Shown: in pieces, positions 13,285-20,066 of the stretch
How positions within the stretch are numbered: position 1 is the first letter of the stretch
Layout of the letters: each line of letters begins with the position of its first letter
IMG/VR virus record: IMGVR_UViG_3300021437_000065
Span: 1 to 31,109 of that record
DNA: 31,109 bases
DNA from: a virus
Strand: one strand, 5' to 3'
Position numbers and translations under genes: made by a program
The notes under the pieces: generated by a model
What the model was told of the DNA's origin: nothing
Databases searched by the model: none
What the model saw: only the letters and a program-made list of their open reading frames with translations

Positions 13285-13752
13285 TTAGAAGTTTGAATCT
13301 TCATTCAACAGATGAGGGTGACTCTCTGCTGTGGGATTCTTGATGTCAATTTTACGAGGCTTCTGGTTCTCTGGAATCAACCGTTCCAACTCAACCTTCA
13401 GCAACCCATTGATCATTGATGCGCCCAACACAGTAACGCCTGTGTTCAGAACAAAGTCGCGAACCCACGGCTTGTTGGTGAGGCCTCGGTACAGGTACTC
13501 GCCCATCTTATCAGTTGCATTGCCTGCACACTTGACATGAAGAACGTCTTTGTCCAAGGTAATCTCAAACGAACCGATATCGTAACCTGCTGCGGCGATC
13601 TCGATTGCGTACTTGTTTTCCCCGATATTCCTCACATTATATGGAGGAAAGGTTGCAGCGGTTTTCTGGAGCGAGCCCAGAATATCTGCCACAGGAGTCA
13701 TAAAGTGCTCAGCAAGAGCTTTGTTGAATTGTGGATTTACAAAGTATGTCAT
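13285..13752 (-). CDS. Small heat-shock protein (Hsp20/alpha-crystallin)
   Basis: 155 residues from the ATG at 13752; a longer frame from TTG is less likely. PPYNVRNIGENKYAIEIAAA opens the alpha-crystallin domain. GYDIGSFEITLDKDVLHV, GLTNKPWVRDFVL and NGLLKVELERLIPENQKPRK follow in the usual order, the last being the family's conserved C-terminal strand and tail. It is an ATP-independent holdase that keeps unfolding proteins soluble. Hsp20 genes occur in several T4-like phages, notably cyanophages. It is the last gene before the hairpin at 13262-13282. Confidence 0.88.
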   Translation of the reverse strand: MTYFVNPQFNKALAEHFMTPVADILGSLQKTAATFPPYNVRNIGENKYAIEIAAAGYDIGSFEITLDKDVLHVKCAGNATDKMGEYLYRGLTNKPWVRDFVLNTGVTVLGASMINGLLKVELERLIPENQKPRKIDIKNPTAESHPHLLNEDSNF

Positions 13753-13817
13753 GTTTCTTTCTTTCGACAAGAGTTGAGCGACCCGAAATCGGCATCGCTA
13801 TCCAGGCTTCCCTGAAT

Positions 13818-14249
13818 TCATTGAATGCGTCTATCTGACCGCATTGAGTATTTTTGTACAAGGTTCCACTCGCGCTTTTCGCGAAACGGCACAATCTTGA
13901 TTGCACTGATTGGAGCCTTCAGAATAGCATATTCCTCAGTCTTGGTGACCTTACACAGAGTCCATTGTTCCAACAACGAGGCAATCAAGTTCCTTCTGGA
14001 AACGTCATCATGAGACAGATCGCTTGGGCGACCGTCCAACGCAAACAGCTCTTTGAAGTGAACCAGATAGTACCGCCCCCGCTTGTGGAGGATATGCGCC
14101 GTTTGATATAGGGTATTATCGCGCTTGCTTGCGATACCCATTCGAGTGAGAGTCTCTTTGATTTTTAGAAAATCGTCAGGTTCTTTCAGTTCAATTTCAA
14201 GGATCGACTCGATCGACCAGTTGTAGTAGTTTTTATCATTATCAATCAT
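13818..14249 (-). CDS. regA: RegA translational repressor
   Basis: 143 residues against 122 in T4. From about residue 18 it follows T4 RegA closely: EIELKEPDDFLKIKETLTRM, GRYYLVHFKELFALDGRPSD, DVSRRNLIASLLEQW and EWNLVQKYS. RegA binds AU-rich start regions of early mRNAs and blocks ribosome entry, and can repress its own message. The N-terminal extension of about 16 residues (MIDNDKNYYNWSIESI) and the longer C-terminus are additions relative to T4. Its ATG overlaps the gp62 stop by 4 nt, the same order as T4 (44-62-regA-43), except that hsp20 and dexA-like genes separate it from the polymerase. Confidence 0.93.
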   Translation of the reverse strand: MIDNDKNYYNWSIESILEIELKEPDDFLKIKETLTRMGIASKRDNTLYQTAHILHKRGRYYLVHFKELFALDGRPSDLSHDDVSRRNLIASLLEQWTLCKVTKTEEYAILKAPISAIKIVPFREKREWNLVQKYSMRSDRRIQ

Positions 14250-14617
14250 CGTCCACCAATATTCGTTTTATCCCTTAAAAGCCCAATGGCTTCTGTATTT
14301 AATAGGGAACGAATCTCGATGGCGCGTTGGGTATTGACGTTGTATGTTTTGCTGATCAGTTGAATGAGCTCATCCTCAACGGGTTTGGCCCACTTGGCAA
14401 ACCGCTTCTTTTTTGGGTTGATTGCCAACCGATAAAAGTCATACTGAAGGCGCTCAGGCAGACAATGTAGCTTGGTCATTTCATTAGCCAACATAATCAC
14501 ATCATAGTGATACGAGGCAGACCTGTTGGTCATGAAGGGGTTGTATGCAGATTCAGCCTCAGCCCAATTATCCACCTTGGACGTCATCAACTCATTTATC
14601 AGGTCGAACGGGGACAT
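14246..14617 (-). CDS. 62: Clamp-loader small subunit gp62 (short form)
   Basis: 123 residues; T4 gp62 has 187. SPFDLINELM at the start, YNPFMTNRSASYHYDVIMLA and EMTKLHCLPERLQYDFY, then KKRFAKWAKP match the gp62 pattern. gp62 joins four gp44 subunits to load the clamp on DNA. The missing third is at the C-terminus, where a stop overlaps the regA ATG. Position between gp44 and regA supports the call. A membrane protein gene lies between it and gp44, unlike in T4. Confidence 0.82.
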   Translation of the reverse strand: MSPFDLINELMTSKVDNWAEAESAYNPFMTNRSASYHYDVIMLANEMTKLHCLPERLQYDFYRLAINPKKKRFAKWAKPVEDELIQLISKTYNVNTQRAIEIRSLLNTEAIGLLRDKTNIGGR

Positions 14618-14880
14618 GGAGACACCACCAGAAGTTGTTTGGGTTTCATTGAATTCTGCATCTCAACCAACCCTGACGCCACATCTTTGCTGCGGTGCAG
14701 GTACGTGTCGGTTGCCAGATCAAAAAAGAAAACCTGTTTGTCTCGTTCCTCATAGTACACGTTTACCACCTTGTGTGAGGTGACCTCGCCAAACCGACCT
14801 CGATAGCCCAGTTTGACGCCCTGATAGAACGCAGCGCAGATACCGATAAGGGCTGCGATGATAATGAAGATTATTTCCAT
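14599..14880 (-). CDS. Membrane-anchored hypothetical protein between gp44 and gp62
   Basis: 93 residues. One N-terminal hydrophobic helix (IIFIIIAALIGICAAFYQGV) is followed by a charged soluble part with a beta-like NVYYEERDKQVFFFDL segment. It overlaps gene 44 by 10 nt and gene 62 by 19 nt, so it is built into the clamp-loader operon. I do not recognise it. Membrane tethering of a replication factor is possible but purely inferential. Confidence 0.7.
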   Translation of the reverse strand: MEIIFIIIAALIGICAAFYQGVKLGYRGRFGEVTSHKVVNVYYEERDKQVFFFDLATDTYLHRSKDVASGLVEMQNSMKPKQLLVVSPCPRST

Positions 14881-15812
14881 TTTGCCCCGATCATAAGCTC
14901 AACAAAGCAAGCAGCCATGAGAATCTGCGTATCAGCCACCATTGAGGTCTTGTACGTATAGTCGCCAAGGGTCACAATAACGCTGGGAATACAGCTTGGT
15001 TCCATCAGGTCAGCTGCTCGGTCGTAAAACGTACGAAAGATTTCTACCGGGGGAATATCGGTATTTGTGCCAACCCATTTTCGCATTTCTCCAAAGTTTT
15101 TGTCTTTGATGAAGGTCACTAACTCGTCAAACTTTGTCTCGGTCTGATTGACCAGAATACCACTATCAATCGAGCCTGACGTGGAGTACCGCTGAAGCTC
15201 GTTCAGAGTACGCCGGAAGTCAGGGTAGAACTTCTTCACCAGTTCAGCAACCGAGGCCTTGTCGAAGGCGATCTTTTCCTCGTTCAGGATACCGATAACC
15301 CGCTTGAAGAACTGGGTCTGCAACTTACCTGCCTCTACCTTATCTGACTTGAACTCGATTTTCGTACAACGACTATGAATTGCATCAATAATCTTGTTGG
15401 GGAAATTGCAGGTAAAGATGAACCGGGTATTCTTGAACTCTTCAATAACGCCTCGCAGCGACTGTTGAGTGGCCGTCGTGGAACCGTCAAACTCATCAAG
15501 AACAACAATTTTGTTCCCGCCACTCAGGGAGATTGATGAGGAAAACTGCACAACCCGAGTGCGAATGGTGTCGATATTACCCTCAAGCGAGGCGTTGATA
15601 AACATCAAGTCAGCCTCAGTCTCATTAGCCACAATACGCGCCAAGGTTGACTTGCCTGTACCGGCAGACCCAACCAACAACAGATGTGGCAGCTGACCGT
15701 TGTCGATTGCCTCACGTATCATCTTTTTGGTTGATTCAGGTAGAATCGCATCAGCCAATTTGGCAGGCCGATACTTTTCAGCCCAGACTAACCCATTCAA
15801 ATCATCACTCAT
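14871..15812 (-). CDS. 44: Clamp-loader large subunit gp44 (AAA+ ATPase)
   Basis: 313 residues, near the 319 of T4 gp44. Walker A is GSAGTGKST (48-56), Walker B VVLDEFD (103-109), sensor 1 region FIFTCNFPNK, and the SRC arginine-finger motif is at 147-149. WAEKYRP near the N-terminus is typical of clamp loaders. It forms a tetramer that opens the gp45 ring with ATP and places it at primer ends together with gp62. GGAG precedes the ATG. Confidence 0.95.
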   Translation of the reverse strand: MSDDLNGLVWAEKYRPAKLADAILPESTKKMIREAIDNGQLPHLLLVGSAGTGKSTLARIVANETEADLMFINASLEGNIDTIRTRVVQFSSSISLSGGNKIVVLDEFDGSTTATQQSLRGVIEEFKNTRFIFTCNFPNKIIDAIHSRCTKIEFKSDKVEAGKLQTQFFKRVIGILNEEKIAFDKASVAELVKKFYPDFRRTLNELQRYSTSGSIDSGILVNQTETKFDELVTFIKDKNFGEMRKWVGTNTDIPPVEIFRTFYDRAADLMEPSCIPSVIVTLGDYTYKTSMVADTQILMAACFVELMIGAKWK

Positions 15813-15847
15813 ATTTTCTCCATCGTAAAGGGTAATTGTAACCTTGG

Positions 15848-15979
15848 TTATTGCTTTGGCAAAATAATCTCTTTTGGGGGCTCAGGTTTCCTGAAGATAG
15901 CATCGTAGTTGCTTCTGTACTTCTCAGACACAGTTTTGGTCTGGATTGAATCACCGGTGATTGGGTTTGTTGTTGCCAT
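15848..15979 (-). CDS. Hypothetical protein (43 aa)
   Basis: 43 residues: MATTNPITGDSIQTKTVSEK, then YRSNYDAIFRKPEPP. It resembles a short conserved protein seen in many T4-like and other phages (NP-x-TGD, then SEKYR-x-NYD-x-IF); I recall the pattern but not a function. The stop of the upstream gene overlaps the start region. The ribosome-binding site is poor, so coupling is likely. Confidence 0.65.
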   Translation of the reverse strand: MATTNPITGDSIQTKTVSEKYRSNYDAIFRKPEPPKEIILPKQ

Positions 15980-15980
15980 T

Positions 15981-16154
15981 TTATTTTAAGAGTTGTTCAA
16001 GACATTGTTTGAGCTTTTCTGCATCGCCCTTGGATAGACAAATAATCTCTTGGTCATTCAGGACAATCGACAAATAACCGTCATAATCTTGACAGTCTTC
16101 GACAACCAAGGTTTCATCACTTTCTGTGACGAATGAGCATGCGCGTTTGATCAT
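15981..16154 (-). CDS. Hypothetical protein (57 aa)
   Basis: 57 residues. LVVEDCQDYDGYLSIVLND and then EIICLSKGDAEKLKQCLEQL predict a beta-meander followed by a helix. It has GAGG 6 nt before the ATG. It lies between cluster B and the clamp-loader genes. It lacks the paralogous family's FAKISG helix and FVRF end, so I do not count it as a member. Confidence 0.65.
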   Translation of the reverse strand: MIKRACSFVTESDETLVVEDCQDYDGYLSIVLNDQEIICLSKGDAEKLKQCLEQLLK

Positions 16155-16163
16155 ATTAAGCCT

Positions 16164-16391
16164 CTAAACAAATGATATGAAATTGTCGGCATCGTCGAAT
16201 TCCGCATCATAGAACGCAGACGCAGTTTGCTTATAGTTTCGGTCAATGACTCCAGATATCTTGGCTGCGTCGTGTAATTGTACCATTATCGTTGTTCTAT
16301 CATGATCCATCACACCAATAGAATCTAATCCGAAAACTTCAAACGATAATTCACCATTATCGTCAAACACGTAACATCTATAAGTTTTCAT
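16164..16391 (-). CDS. Small paralogous family protein, cluster B member 13
   Basis: 75 residues. It is a clear tandem duplicate of the next gene upstream: MKTYRCYVFDD against MRTYRCYILDG, and HDAAKISGVIDRNYK against HDLAKITGVIERNYK. The end is FDDADNFISFV. It is the last member of cluster B before the replication genes. Confidence 0.8.
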   Translation of the reverse strand: MKTYRCYVFDDNGELSFEVFGLDSIGVMDHDRTTIMVQLHDAAKISGVIDRNYKQTASAFYDAEFDDADNFISFV

Positions 16392-16618
16392 AAGAATTGA
16401 ATGAAATTTGAATTGTAGTCAAGGGTTACATCGTAGTAATCACATTTAGTTAGTTTGTAGTTACGTTCTATGACGCCAGTTATTTTTGCTAAGTCATGCA
16501 ATTTTATCACAGAATTCCTAGTAATTATGTCTACCATAACGCTTTGGTACTCAATGCAATGGACTTCATAGCGCGGTTCCTCAACGCCATCAAGTATGTA
16601 ACAACGATATGTTCTCAT
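16388..16618 (-). CDS. Small paralogous family protein, cluster B member 12
   Basis: 76 residues. Partner of the gene above (16164-16391), with the end LDYNSNFIQFL. No ribosome-binding site lies before its ATG, which overlaps the previous stop by 4 nt, so it should be translated by coupling. Confidence 0.8.
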   Translation of the reverse strand: MRTYRCYILDGVEEPRYEVHCIEYQSVMVDIITRNSVIKLHDLAKITGVIERNYKLTKCDYYDVTLDYNSNFIQFL

Positions 16619-16830
16619 AAAACGAAACTGTGAAATGATAAGTCGTCATTTAGATTTACTTCGAAGTACCGTTGTTTAATCCCAATTTTGATTGCACCAG
16701 AAACCAAGGCCGCAGGAAATAAGTCAATGACCAATTGTTCAACTTCGCGTATGACTGCATAGTTAGCGGAGCGTTTCCTGATTTCAATGACGCGAAATAT
16801 ACCGCTTTCCCAACACCGATAAGTTTTCAT
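16615..16830 (-). CDS. Small paralogous family protein, cluster B member 11
   Basis: 71 residues. It belongs to the FHSFVL subgroup, with the end FEVNLNDDLSFHSFVL shared with members 4 and 5 of this cluster. The middle is LFPAALVSGAIKI. The N-terminus MKTYRCWESG resembles the MKTYRCY genes next to it, so it may be a mosaic of two subgroups. Confidence 0.8.
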   Translation of the reverse strand: MKTYRCWESGIFRVIEIRKRSANYAVIREVEQLVIDLFPAALVSGAIKIGIKQRYFEVNLNDDLSFHSFVL

Positions 16831-17051
16831 AAGAATTGAATAAAATTTAAATCGTCATCAAGCTCAACTTTGAACTTATGGAAAATTCTCCCAGTTGACA
16901 TTTTACCAGAGACTTTTGCAAAATCAGCCAATCCAACCACCGCCTGATATTCTCTCGCAGTATTCTTGAAGTAGCCCATCGCGGTGGAAGAAACTGATAT
17001 TTTATCGGGATAATCGCCCTCTGCGTAATCGTCATAGTAATAATAAATCAT
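16827..17051 (-). CDS. Small paralogous family protein, cluster B member 10
   Basis: 74 residues. The start MIYYYYDDYAEGDYPDKI is tyrosine- and aspartate-rich. The helix is VVGLADFAKVSGKMS and the end is ELDDDLNFIQFL, close to the family consensus. A 3-nt gap separates it from the upstream gene. Confidence 0.82.
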   Translation of the reverse strand: MIYYYYDDYAEGDYPDKISVSSTAMGYFKNTAREYQAVVGLADFAKVSGKMSTGRIFHKFKVELDDDLNFIQFL

Positions 17052-17054
17052 ACA

Positions 17055-17240
17055 TCAAAACGTCACAAAATTATGTTCATCATCAAGAACCACATAGAGA
17101 TATTCACGCTTGAGTTTACCAGAGACTTTTGCAAAATCCCACAATGACTGCGCAATCTCATCTGAGATTAATTTGTCTATTCCACCAGACCTATGATGGA
17201 TCAAGCCGTGTTTATCAACTCTTATGAAATAGAGAATCAT
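17055..17240 (-). CDS. Small paralogous family protein, cluster B member 9
   Basis: 61 residues. The helix is AQSLWDFAKVSGKLKR and the end VLDDEHNFVTF. The SLWDFAK stretch is like the SLWDIAK of cluster A member 2, which links the two arrays. GGAG from the preceding gene's FVEFE codons lies before the ATG. Confidence 0.82.
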   Translation of the reverse strand: MILYFIRVDKHGLIHHRSGGIDKLISDEIAQSLWDFAKVSGKLKREYLYVVLDDEHNFVTF

Positions 17241-17461
17241 TCAAACTCCACAAAGTTCATTTCATCGTCCAAGACAAAATTAACGAAATCTCCATATTTG
17301 TATCTCCGTGTGCGACCCGAAATTTTAGCAAATTCAAAGATGTCATTTGCTTTCTCATCAGTCATCCTAGGGGTTAGTCTAGGGATTAGTCCGTACCCAC
17401 CTCGTCTACCATGTATGAGTGTACCTCTTTCAGAATCGGTCTGGATGTAGTAATTGATCAT
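17237..17461 (-). CDS. Small paralogous family protein, cluster B member 8
   Basis: 74 residues from the ATG at 17461, which gives a 4-nt ATGA overlap with the upstream gene; a TTG at 17473 is the alternative. The start is MINYYIQTDSERGTLIHGRR, the helix ANDIFEFAKISGRTRR and the end VLDDEMNFVEFE. Confidence 0.82.
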   Translation of the reverse strand: MINYYIQTDSERGTLIHGRRGGYGLIPRLTPRMTDEKANDIFEFAKISGRTRRYKYGDFVNFVLDDEMNFVEFE

Positions 17462-17733
17462 GCGTTTGTCCAACCTCGATCCTTGAAGAACTTAGAATCA
17501 ATAGAGAAACGGGAGAATTTCAAATCGTCGTCCAGTACGATGACAAAACCTTCTCGAAACGTATCGCCAGTTTTTACCCTACCAGATAATTTTGCAAAAT
17601 CTAAAAACTTCTTAACGCTCTCAAAAATGTGAGAACCAGCAAGATGTGTCTTCACCTCTTCGTTGTATTCATCACAGAACACCCTAACATCTTCTGAACC
17701 GTCTTGATAAACGACATAGGCATAATGTTTCAT
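17458..17733 (-). CDS. Small paralogous family protein, cluster B member 7 (longest)
   Basis: 91 residues, the longest member. The helix is VKKFLDFAKLSGRVKT and the family end is VLDDDLKFSRFSID. An extra 13-residue tail (SKFFKDRGWTNA) continues past the normal stop position. The tail may be a read-through into what was once the next gene's leader. Confidence 0.8.
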   Translation of the reverse strand: MKHYAYVVYQDGSEDVRVFCDEYNEEVKTHLAGSHIFESVKKFLDFAKLSGRVKTGDTFREGFVIVLDDDLKFSRFSIDSKFFKDRGWTNA

Positions 17734-17927
17734 ACAAATCTCACAAATTCCAAGGCATCGTTCATTTCAACAATTGTGTGTTCGTTAACGTCGCAGATTC
17801 TGATACTCCCAGAAATTCTGGCAAAATTCAATATCTCAATTGCGCGATCATCTGAAATTCTATTGATTCCATAATCGCCATGGAGCAGTTCTCCACTGAA
17901 ATAACGAATAATGAAGTAACGGATCAT
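17730..17927 (-). CDS. Small paralogous family protein, cluster B member 6 (probably leaderless)
   Basis: 65 residues from the ATG at 17927. MIRYFIIRYFSGELLHGDYG is followed by the helix AIEILNFARISGSIR and the end EMNDALEFVRFV. The ATG is 5 nt after a TGGTATAAT extended -10, so the message probably starts at the initiation codon. Confidence 0.8.
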   Translation of the reverse strand: MIRYFIIRYFSGELLHGDYGINRISDDRAIEILNFARISGSIRICDVNEHTIVEMNDALEFVRFV

Positions 17928-17932
17928 AATCA

Positions 17933-17961
17933 ATTATACCACAAAACTATGGAAAGTCAAA
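17933..17961 (-). promoter_or_regulatory. Promoter inside cluster B (TTTGAC / extended -10)
   Basis: On the minus strand TTTGAC (17961-17956), a 17-nt spacer and TATAAT (17938-17933), preceded by TGG, an extended -10. It lies within the last codons of the upstream family gene. It resembles a host sigma70 promoter more than the TTTACT group does. Confidence 0.7.
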
Positions 17962-18164
17962 TCATCGTTCAAGTTGACTTCAAAGTAAATTTCAACATTA
18001 CCCCAAACTTCAGCCGCACCAGCAATTTTCGCCATTGGTAGTAGACTGGCGACGAATTCTCTAACTTCTAGACTGACTATGCGACCATGAACGTGACCGC
18101 TATTGAGCAAAACCACATTATAATTATGCCCATCGGTGCTACCATAATAACGGCAGGTTTTCAT
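17934..18164 (-). CDS. Small paralogous family protein, cluster B member 5
   Basis: 76 residues. Recent duplicate of the next gene upstream (18161-18382): SLLPMAKIAG and NLNDDLTFHSFV are identical in both and the DNA there is nearly the same. The last codons contain the -35 and spacer of the promoter at 17933-17961. Confidence 0.82.
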   Translation of the reverse strand: MKTCRYYGSTDGHNYNVVLLNSGHVHGRIVSLEVREFVASLLPMAKIAGAAEVWGNVEIYFEVNLNDDLTFHSFVV

Positions 18165-18382
18165 AAAACGAAACTATGGAAAGTCAAATCATCGTTCAAG
18201 TTAACGTCGAATCGAGTCGAACCATCACCCCAAATGTCAGTCACACCGGCAATTTTCGCCATCGGTAGTAGACTGGCTATGTATTCGTCGCCAAGGGTTG
18301 TTGTTGCAAATTCGAAGTAACGGTACGCGAACACTTTGTAATTCTGCCCATCAGCGTCGCCCCAATAGAGAAACTTTTTCAT
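18161..18382 (-). CDS. Small paralogous family protein, cluster B member 4
   Basis: 73 residues. It starts MKKFLYWGDADGQNYKVFAY; the helix region is SLLPMAKIAGVTDIWG and the end NLNDDLTFHSFVL. Its DNA near the end has the same TTTGAC-like bases as its duplicate but no TATAAT, so no promoter is predicted. Confidence 0.82.
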   Translation of the reverse strand: MKKFLYWGDADGQNYKVFAYRYFEFATTTLGDEYIASLLPMAKIAGVTDIWGDGSTRFDVNLNDDLTFHSFVL

Positions 18383-18606
18383 AAGAATTCGACAAATTTC
18401 AGATCATCGTCTAACCTGACTTCAAAATGTTCGCTTTGTGACCAAACCACAAGTTTTCCAGAAATCTTTGCGAATTCAATCAGCCCAATAACAGCAGCGA
18501 ATTCTTTTGAATCTTTACTATGAAAGGTTGCGTTCGTATCTGAAAATTTGAAAGAACAAACCGACTCGCCTCCATTCAACATCGCAACGTATCTATAATT
18601 TCTCAT
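18379..18606 (-). CDS. Small paralogous family protein, cluster B member 3
   Basis: 75 residues. The helix is AVIGLIEFAKISGKLV and the end RLDDDLKFVEFL. AVIGLIEFAKISGK is close to AVVGLADFAKVSGK of member 10, so these two share a recent origin although six genes lie between them. AGG from the preceding gene is the ribosome-binding site. Confidence 0.82.
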   Translation of the reverse strand: MRNYRYVAMLNGGESVCSFKFSDTNATFHSKDSKEFAAVIGLIEFAKISGKLVVWSQSEHFEVRLDDDLKFVEFL

Positions 18607-18767
18607 TTGATGAACCTAATAAAGTTTAAATCATCATCAAGTTCAACGCAGCAATCATCCTCATCCGCATTTCCAGAAATTCTTGCAAGCGCCAACAGGC
18701 TGTAAGCAAGTTCCGCGTCAAGCGAAGATATGATCCCACTGCAGCCTTCAACGATACTGTAAATCAT
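18603..18767 (-). CDS. Small paralogous family protein, cluster B member 2 (shortest)
   Basis: 54 residues, the smallest complete member: MIYSIVEGCSGIISSLDAEL, then LLALARISGNADEDD and CCVELDDDLNFIRFIK. It retains both signatures with almost nothing else, so it defines the minimal unit of the family. It overlaps each neighbour by 4 nt. Confidence 0.75.
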   Translation of the reverse strand: MIYSIVEGCSGIISSLDAELAYSLLALARISGNADEDDCCVELDDDLNFIRFIK

Positions 18768-18961
18768 ACTAGGAAACAATTAAAAGTAAAATCATCATCT
18801 AACTTGACGTCGACATACCTTGGCGTCGCGCCTTGTATTTTACCACTTATTAGGGCCAGATTCCAAATGTCTTGAATTATTTTATCTGGGACTCGACTAT
18901 AATGGCAAGAATTGTGTCCGACGATTTTGCCATTATAATCTTCATAAATGAACACGATCAT
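18764..18961 (-). CDS. Small paralogous family protein, cluster B member 1
   Basis: 65 residues. The start is MIVFIYEDYNGKIVGH, the helix IQDIWNLALISGKIQG and the end KLDDDFTFNCFLV. It is the first family gene of this cluster; the gene before it codes for a membrane protein and overlaps it by 4 nt. Confidence 0.82.
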   Translation of the reverse strand: MIVFIYEDYNGKIVGHNSCHYSRVPDKIIQDIWNLALISGKIQGATPRYVDVKLDDDFTFNCFLV

Positions 18962-19107
18962 TTTCCATTAGCAGCAAGAATCAACCCAACGTTTGCCAAA
19001 GCGTATGCAAAGTAAGTCAGAGTCCATGACCATTGCTTTTCCATTGCAAACCCGATTGAAGTGGCAAGATAAAGCAACCCACAAATTGCAACAGTGATGT
19101 TAGTCAT
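18958..19107 (-). CDS. Small membrane protein (49 aa)
   Basis: 49 residues with two hydrophobic stretches (VAICGLLYLATSIGFAM and TYFAYALANVGLILAA), so a two-helix inner-membrane protein with a short EKQWSW turn is likely. It overlaps both neighbours by 4 nt. Function unknown; its place directly before the cluster B array is noted. Confidence 0.7.
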   Translation of the reverse strand: MTNITVAICGLLYLATSIGFAMEKQWSWTLTYFAYALANVGLILAANGK

Positions 19108-19460
19108 AGGGTAGAAGGATCAACAGAAATACCGCGCCAGAACCAAAAGTCTTGATAGATTGCTCTGTAGTATTTCGTGTACGTAACTGCTTCCTCTTTA
19201 TCGTCACTATGAACAAACCAAGCGCCTTCATCAACATCAAAGTAAGCATATCGCGTATCCTGCCCAATGTGTGCGGCATGTACTTCATAGACCCCAGAAT
19301 AAGCAGGTTTCTGATCGGGTTGATACCATTCAGTCAATGGATATTCCTTGTTTGGGTCAAGTTTCGGATTTGATCGTTTGTAGTAAATTTTACCAATAGC
19401 AAGGACAATTACCCAAAAAGCAACAACGATGCTGGCAATAATCAAAATATCATAAACCAT
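19104..19460 (-). CDS. Membrane-anchored hypothetical protein
   Basis: 118 residues. One N-terminal transmembrane helix (ILIIASIVVAFWVIVLAIG) is followed by a soluble domain. YPLTEWYQPDQKPAYSGVYE, YAYFDVDEGAWF and FWFWRGISVDP form a pattern (W-x-P, G-x-YE, YAYFD, WRG) that I recall from small phage and plasmid proteins without known function. It probably faces the cytoplasm or periplasm as a tethered domain. Confidence 0.7.
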   Translation of the reverse strand: MVYDILIIASIVVAFWVIVLAIGKIYYKRSNPKLDPNKEYPLTEWYQPDQKPAYSGVYEVHAAHIGQDTRYAYFDVDEGAWFVHSDDKEEAVTYTKYYRAIYQDFWFWRGISVDPSTL

Positions 19461-19664
19461 TTATTTCTCCAATTGATAAATTTTCTTTAGGTTTCTATCG
19501 CTGAATCCAACGCCGCGCCATTCATCAGCGTCCCACCATACCCAACGAACCAGCGTCTCCAATTCGTCTGTTACCTGATTCAGATGTTGGTATTCGATCC
19601 GTTTGAAGAATTGATTTCTTCCATAGAAGTCAGAGAAGTGCGTTGCGCCGTATGGTGATTTCAT
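19461..19664 (-). CDS. Hypothetical protein (67 aa)
   Basis: 67 residues from the ATG at 19664, chosen over a TTG at 19682 because GGA lies 6 nt before it. LVRWVWWDADEWRGVGFSDR is tryptophan-rich. I do not recognise it. It begins just after the stop of the 124-residue gene. Confidence 0.6.
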   Translation of the reverse strand: MKSPYGATHFSDFYGRNQFFKRIEYQHLNQVTDELETLVRWVWWDADEWRGVGFSDRNLKKIYQLEK

Positions 19665-19678
19665 GATTAATCCTAGTT

Positions 19679-20053
19679 TCAATCGCCAACAAATTCACCA
19701 AGCAATAATTCGCCAGACTTAGTTTCGAGAACAATAAACGCGACTGAATTCTCTAACGCGTCTGGTCGTAGAACGAATTCGCGAACCGATAACAATTCTG
19801 AAGAAGAGATTGTATAGTCGGTGCGCTCATAACTAGGATTCGTTATTCGCGTATTAGCGGTAATGAATGCATCATATTCAGCGTCTGGTTCTGGTTTCAC
19901 TTTGGAAAATCGTTTCCAATTGGCCGGTTTATTCGCATTCGTCATAACAAAATTGTATTCCTCATCATTCTTATGGAATACACTGGCAGCAAATTCTGGA
20001 TGATGTGTGAAATATTCACCAAGAAACTGTTTGCAGTCTTTTGTGGTTTTCAT
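19679..20053 (-). CDS. Hypothetical protein (124 aa)
   Basis: 124 residues from the ATG at 20053, with AGGA 7 nt upstream; a TTG six bases earlier is less likely. Sequence is soluble and mixed (MKTTKDCKQFLGEYF, ELLSVREFVLRPDAL, FIVLETKSGELLLGEFVGD). The last strand pair resembles a beta-barrel edge, but no family is recognised. Confidence 0.62.
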   Translation of the reverse strand: MKTTKDCKQFLGEYFTHHPEFAASVFHKNDEEYNFVMTNANKPANWKRFSKVKPEPDAEYDAFITANTRITNPSYERTDYTISSSELLSVREFVLRPDALENSVAFIVLETKSGELLLGEFVGD

Positions 20054-20066
20054 GATCAATTCCTAG

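Noticed and set aside
15981-16154. 57-residue protein as a further array member
   Set aside because: It lacks the FAKISG helix and FVRF end and has a beta-then-helix layout instead.
18220-18250. Second internal promoter in the duplicated cluster B gene
   Set aside because: TTTGAC-like bases are duplicated but no -10 hexamer follows at a suitable distance.
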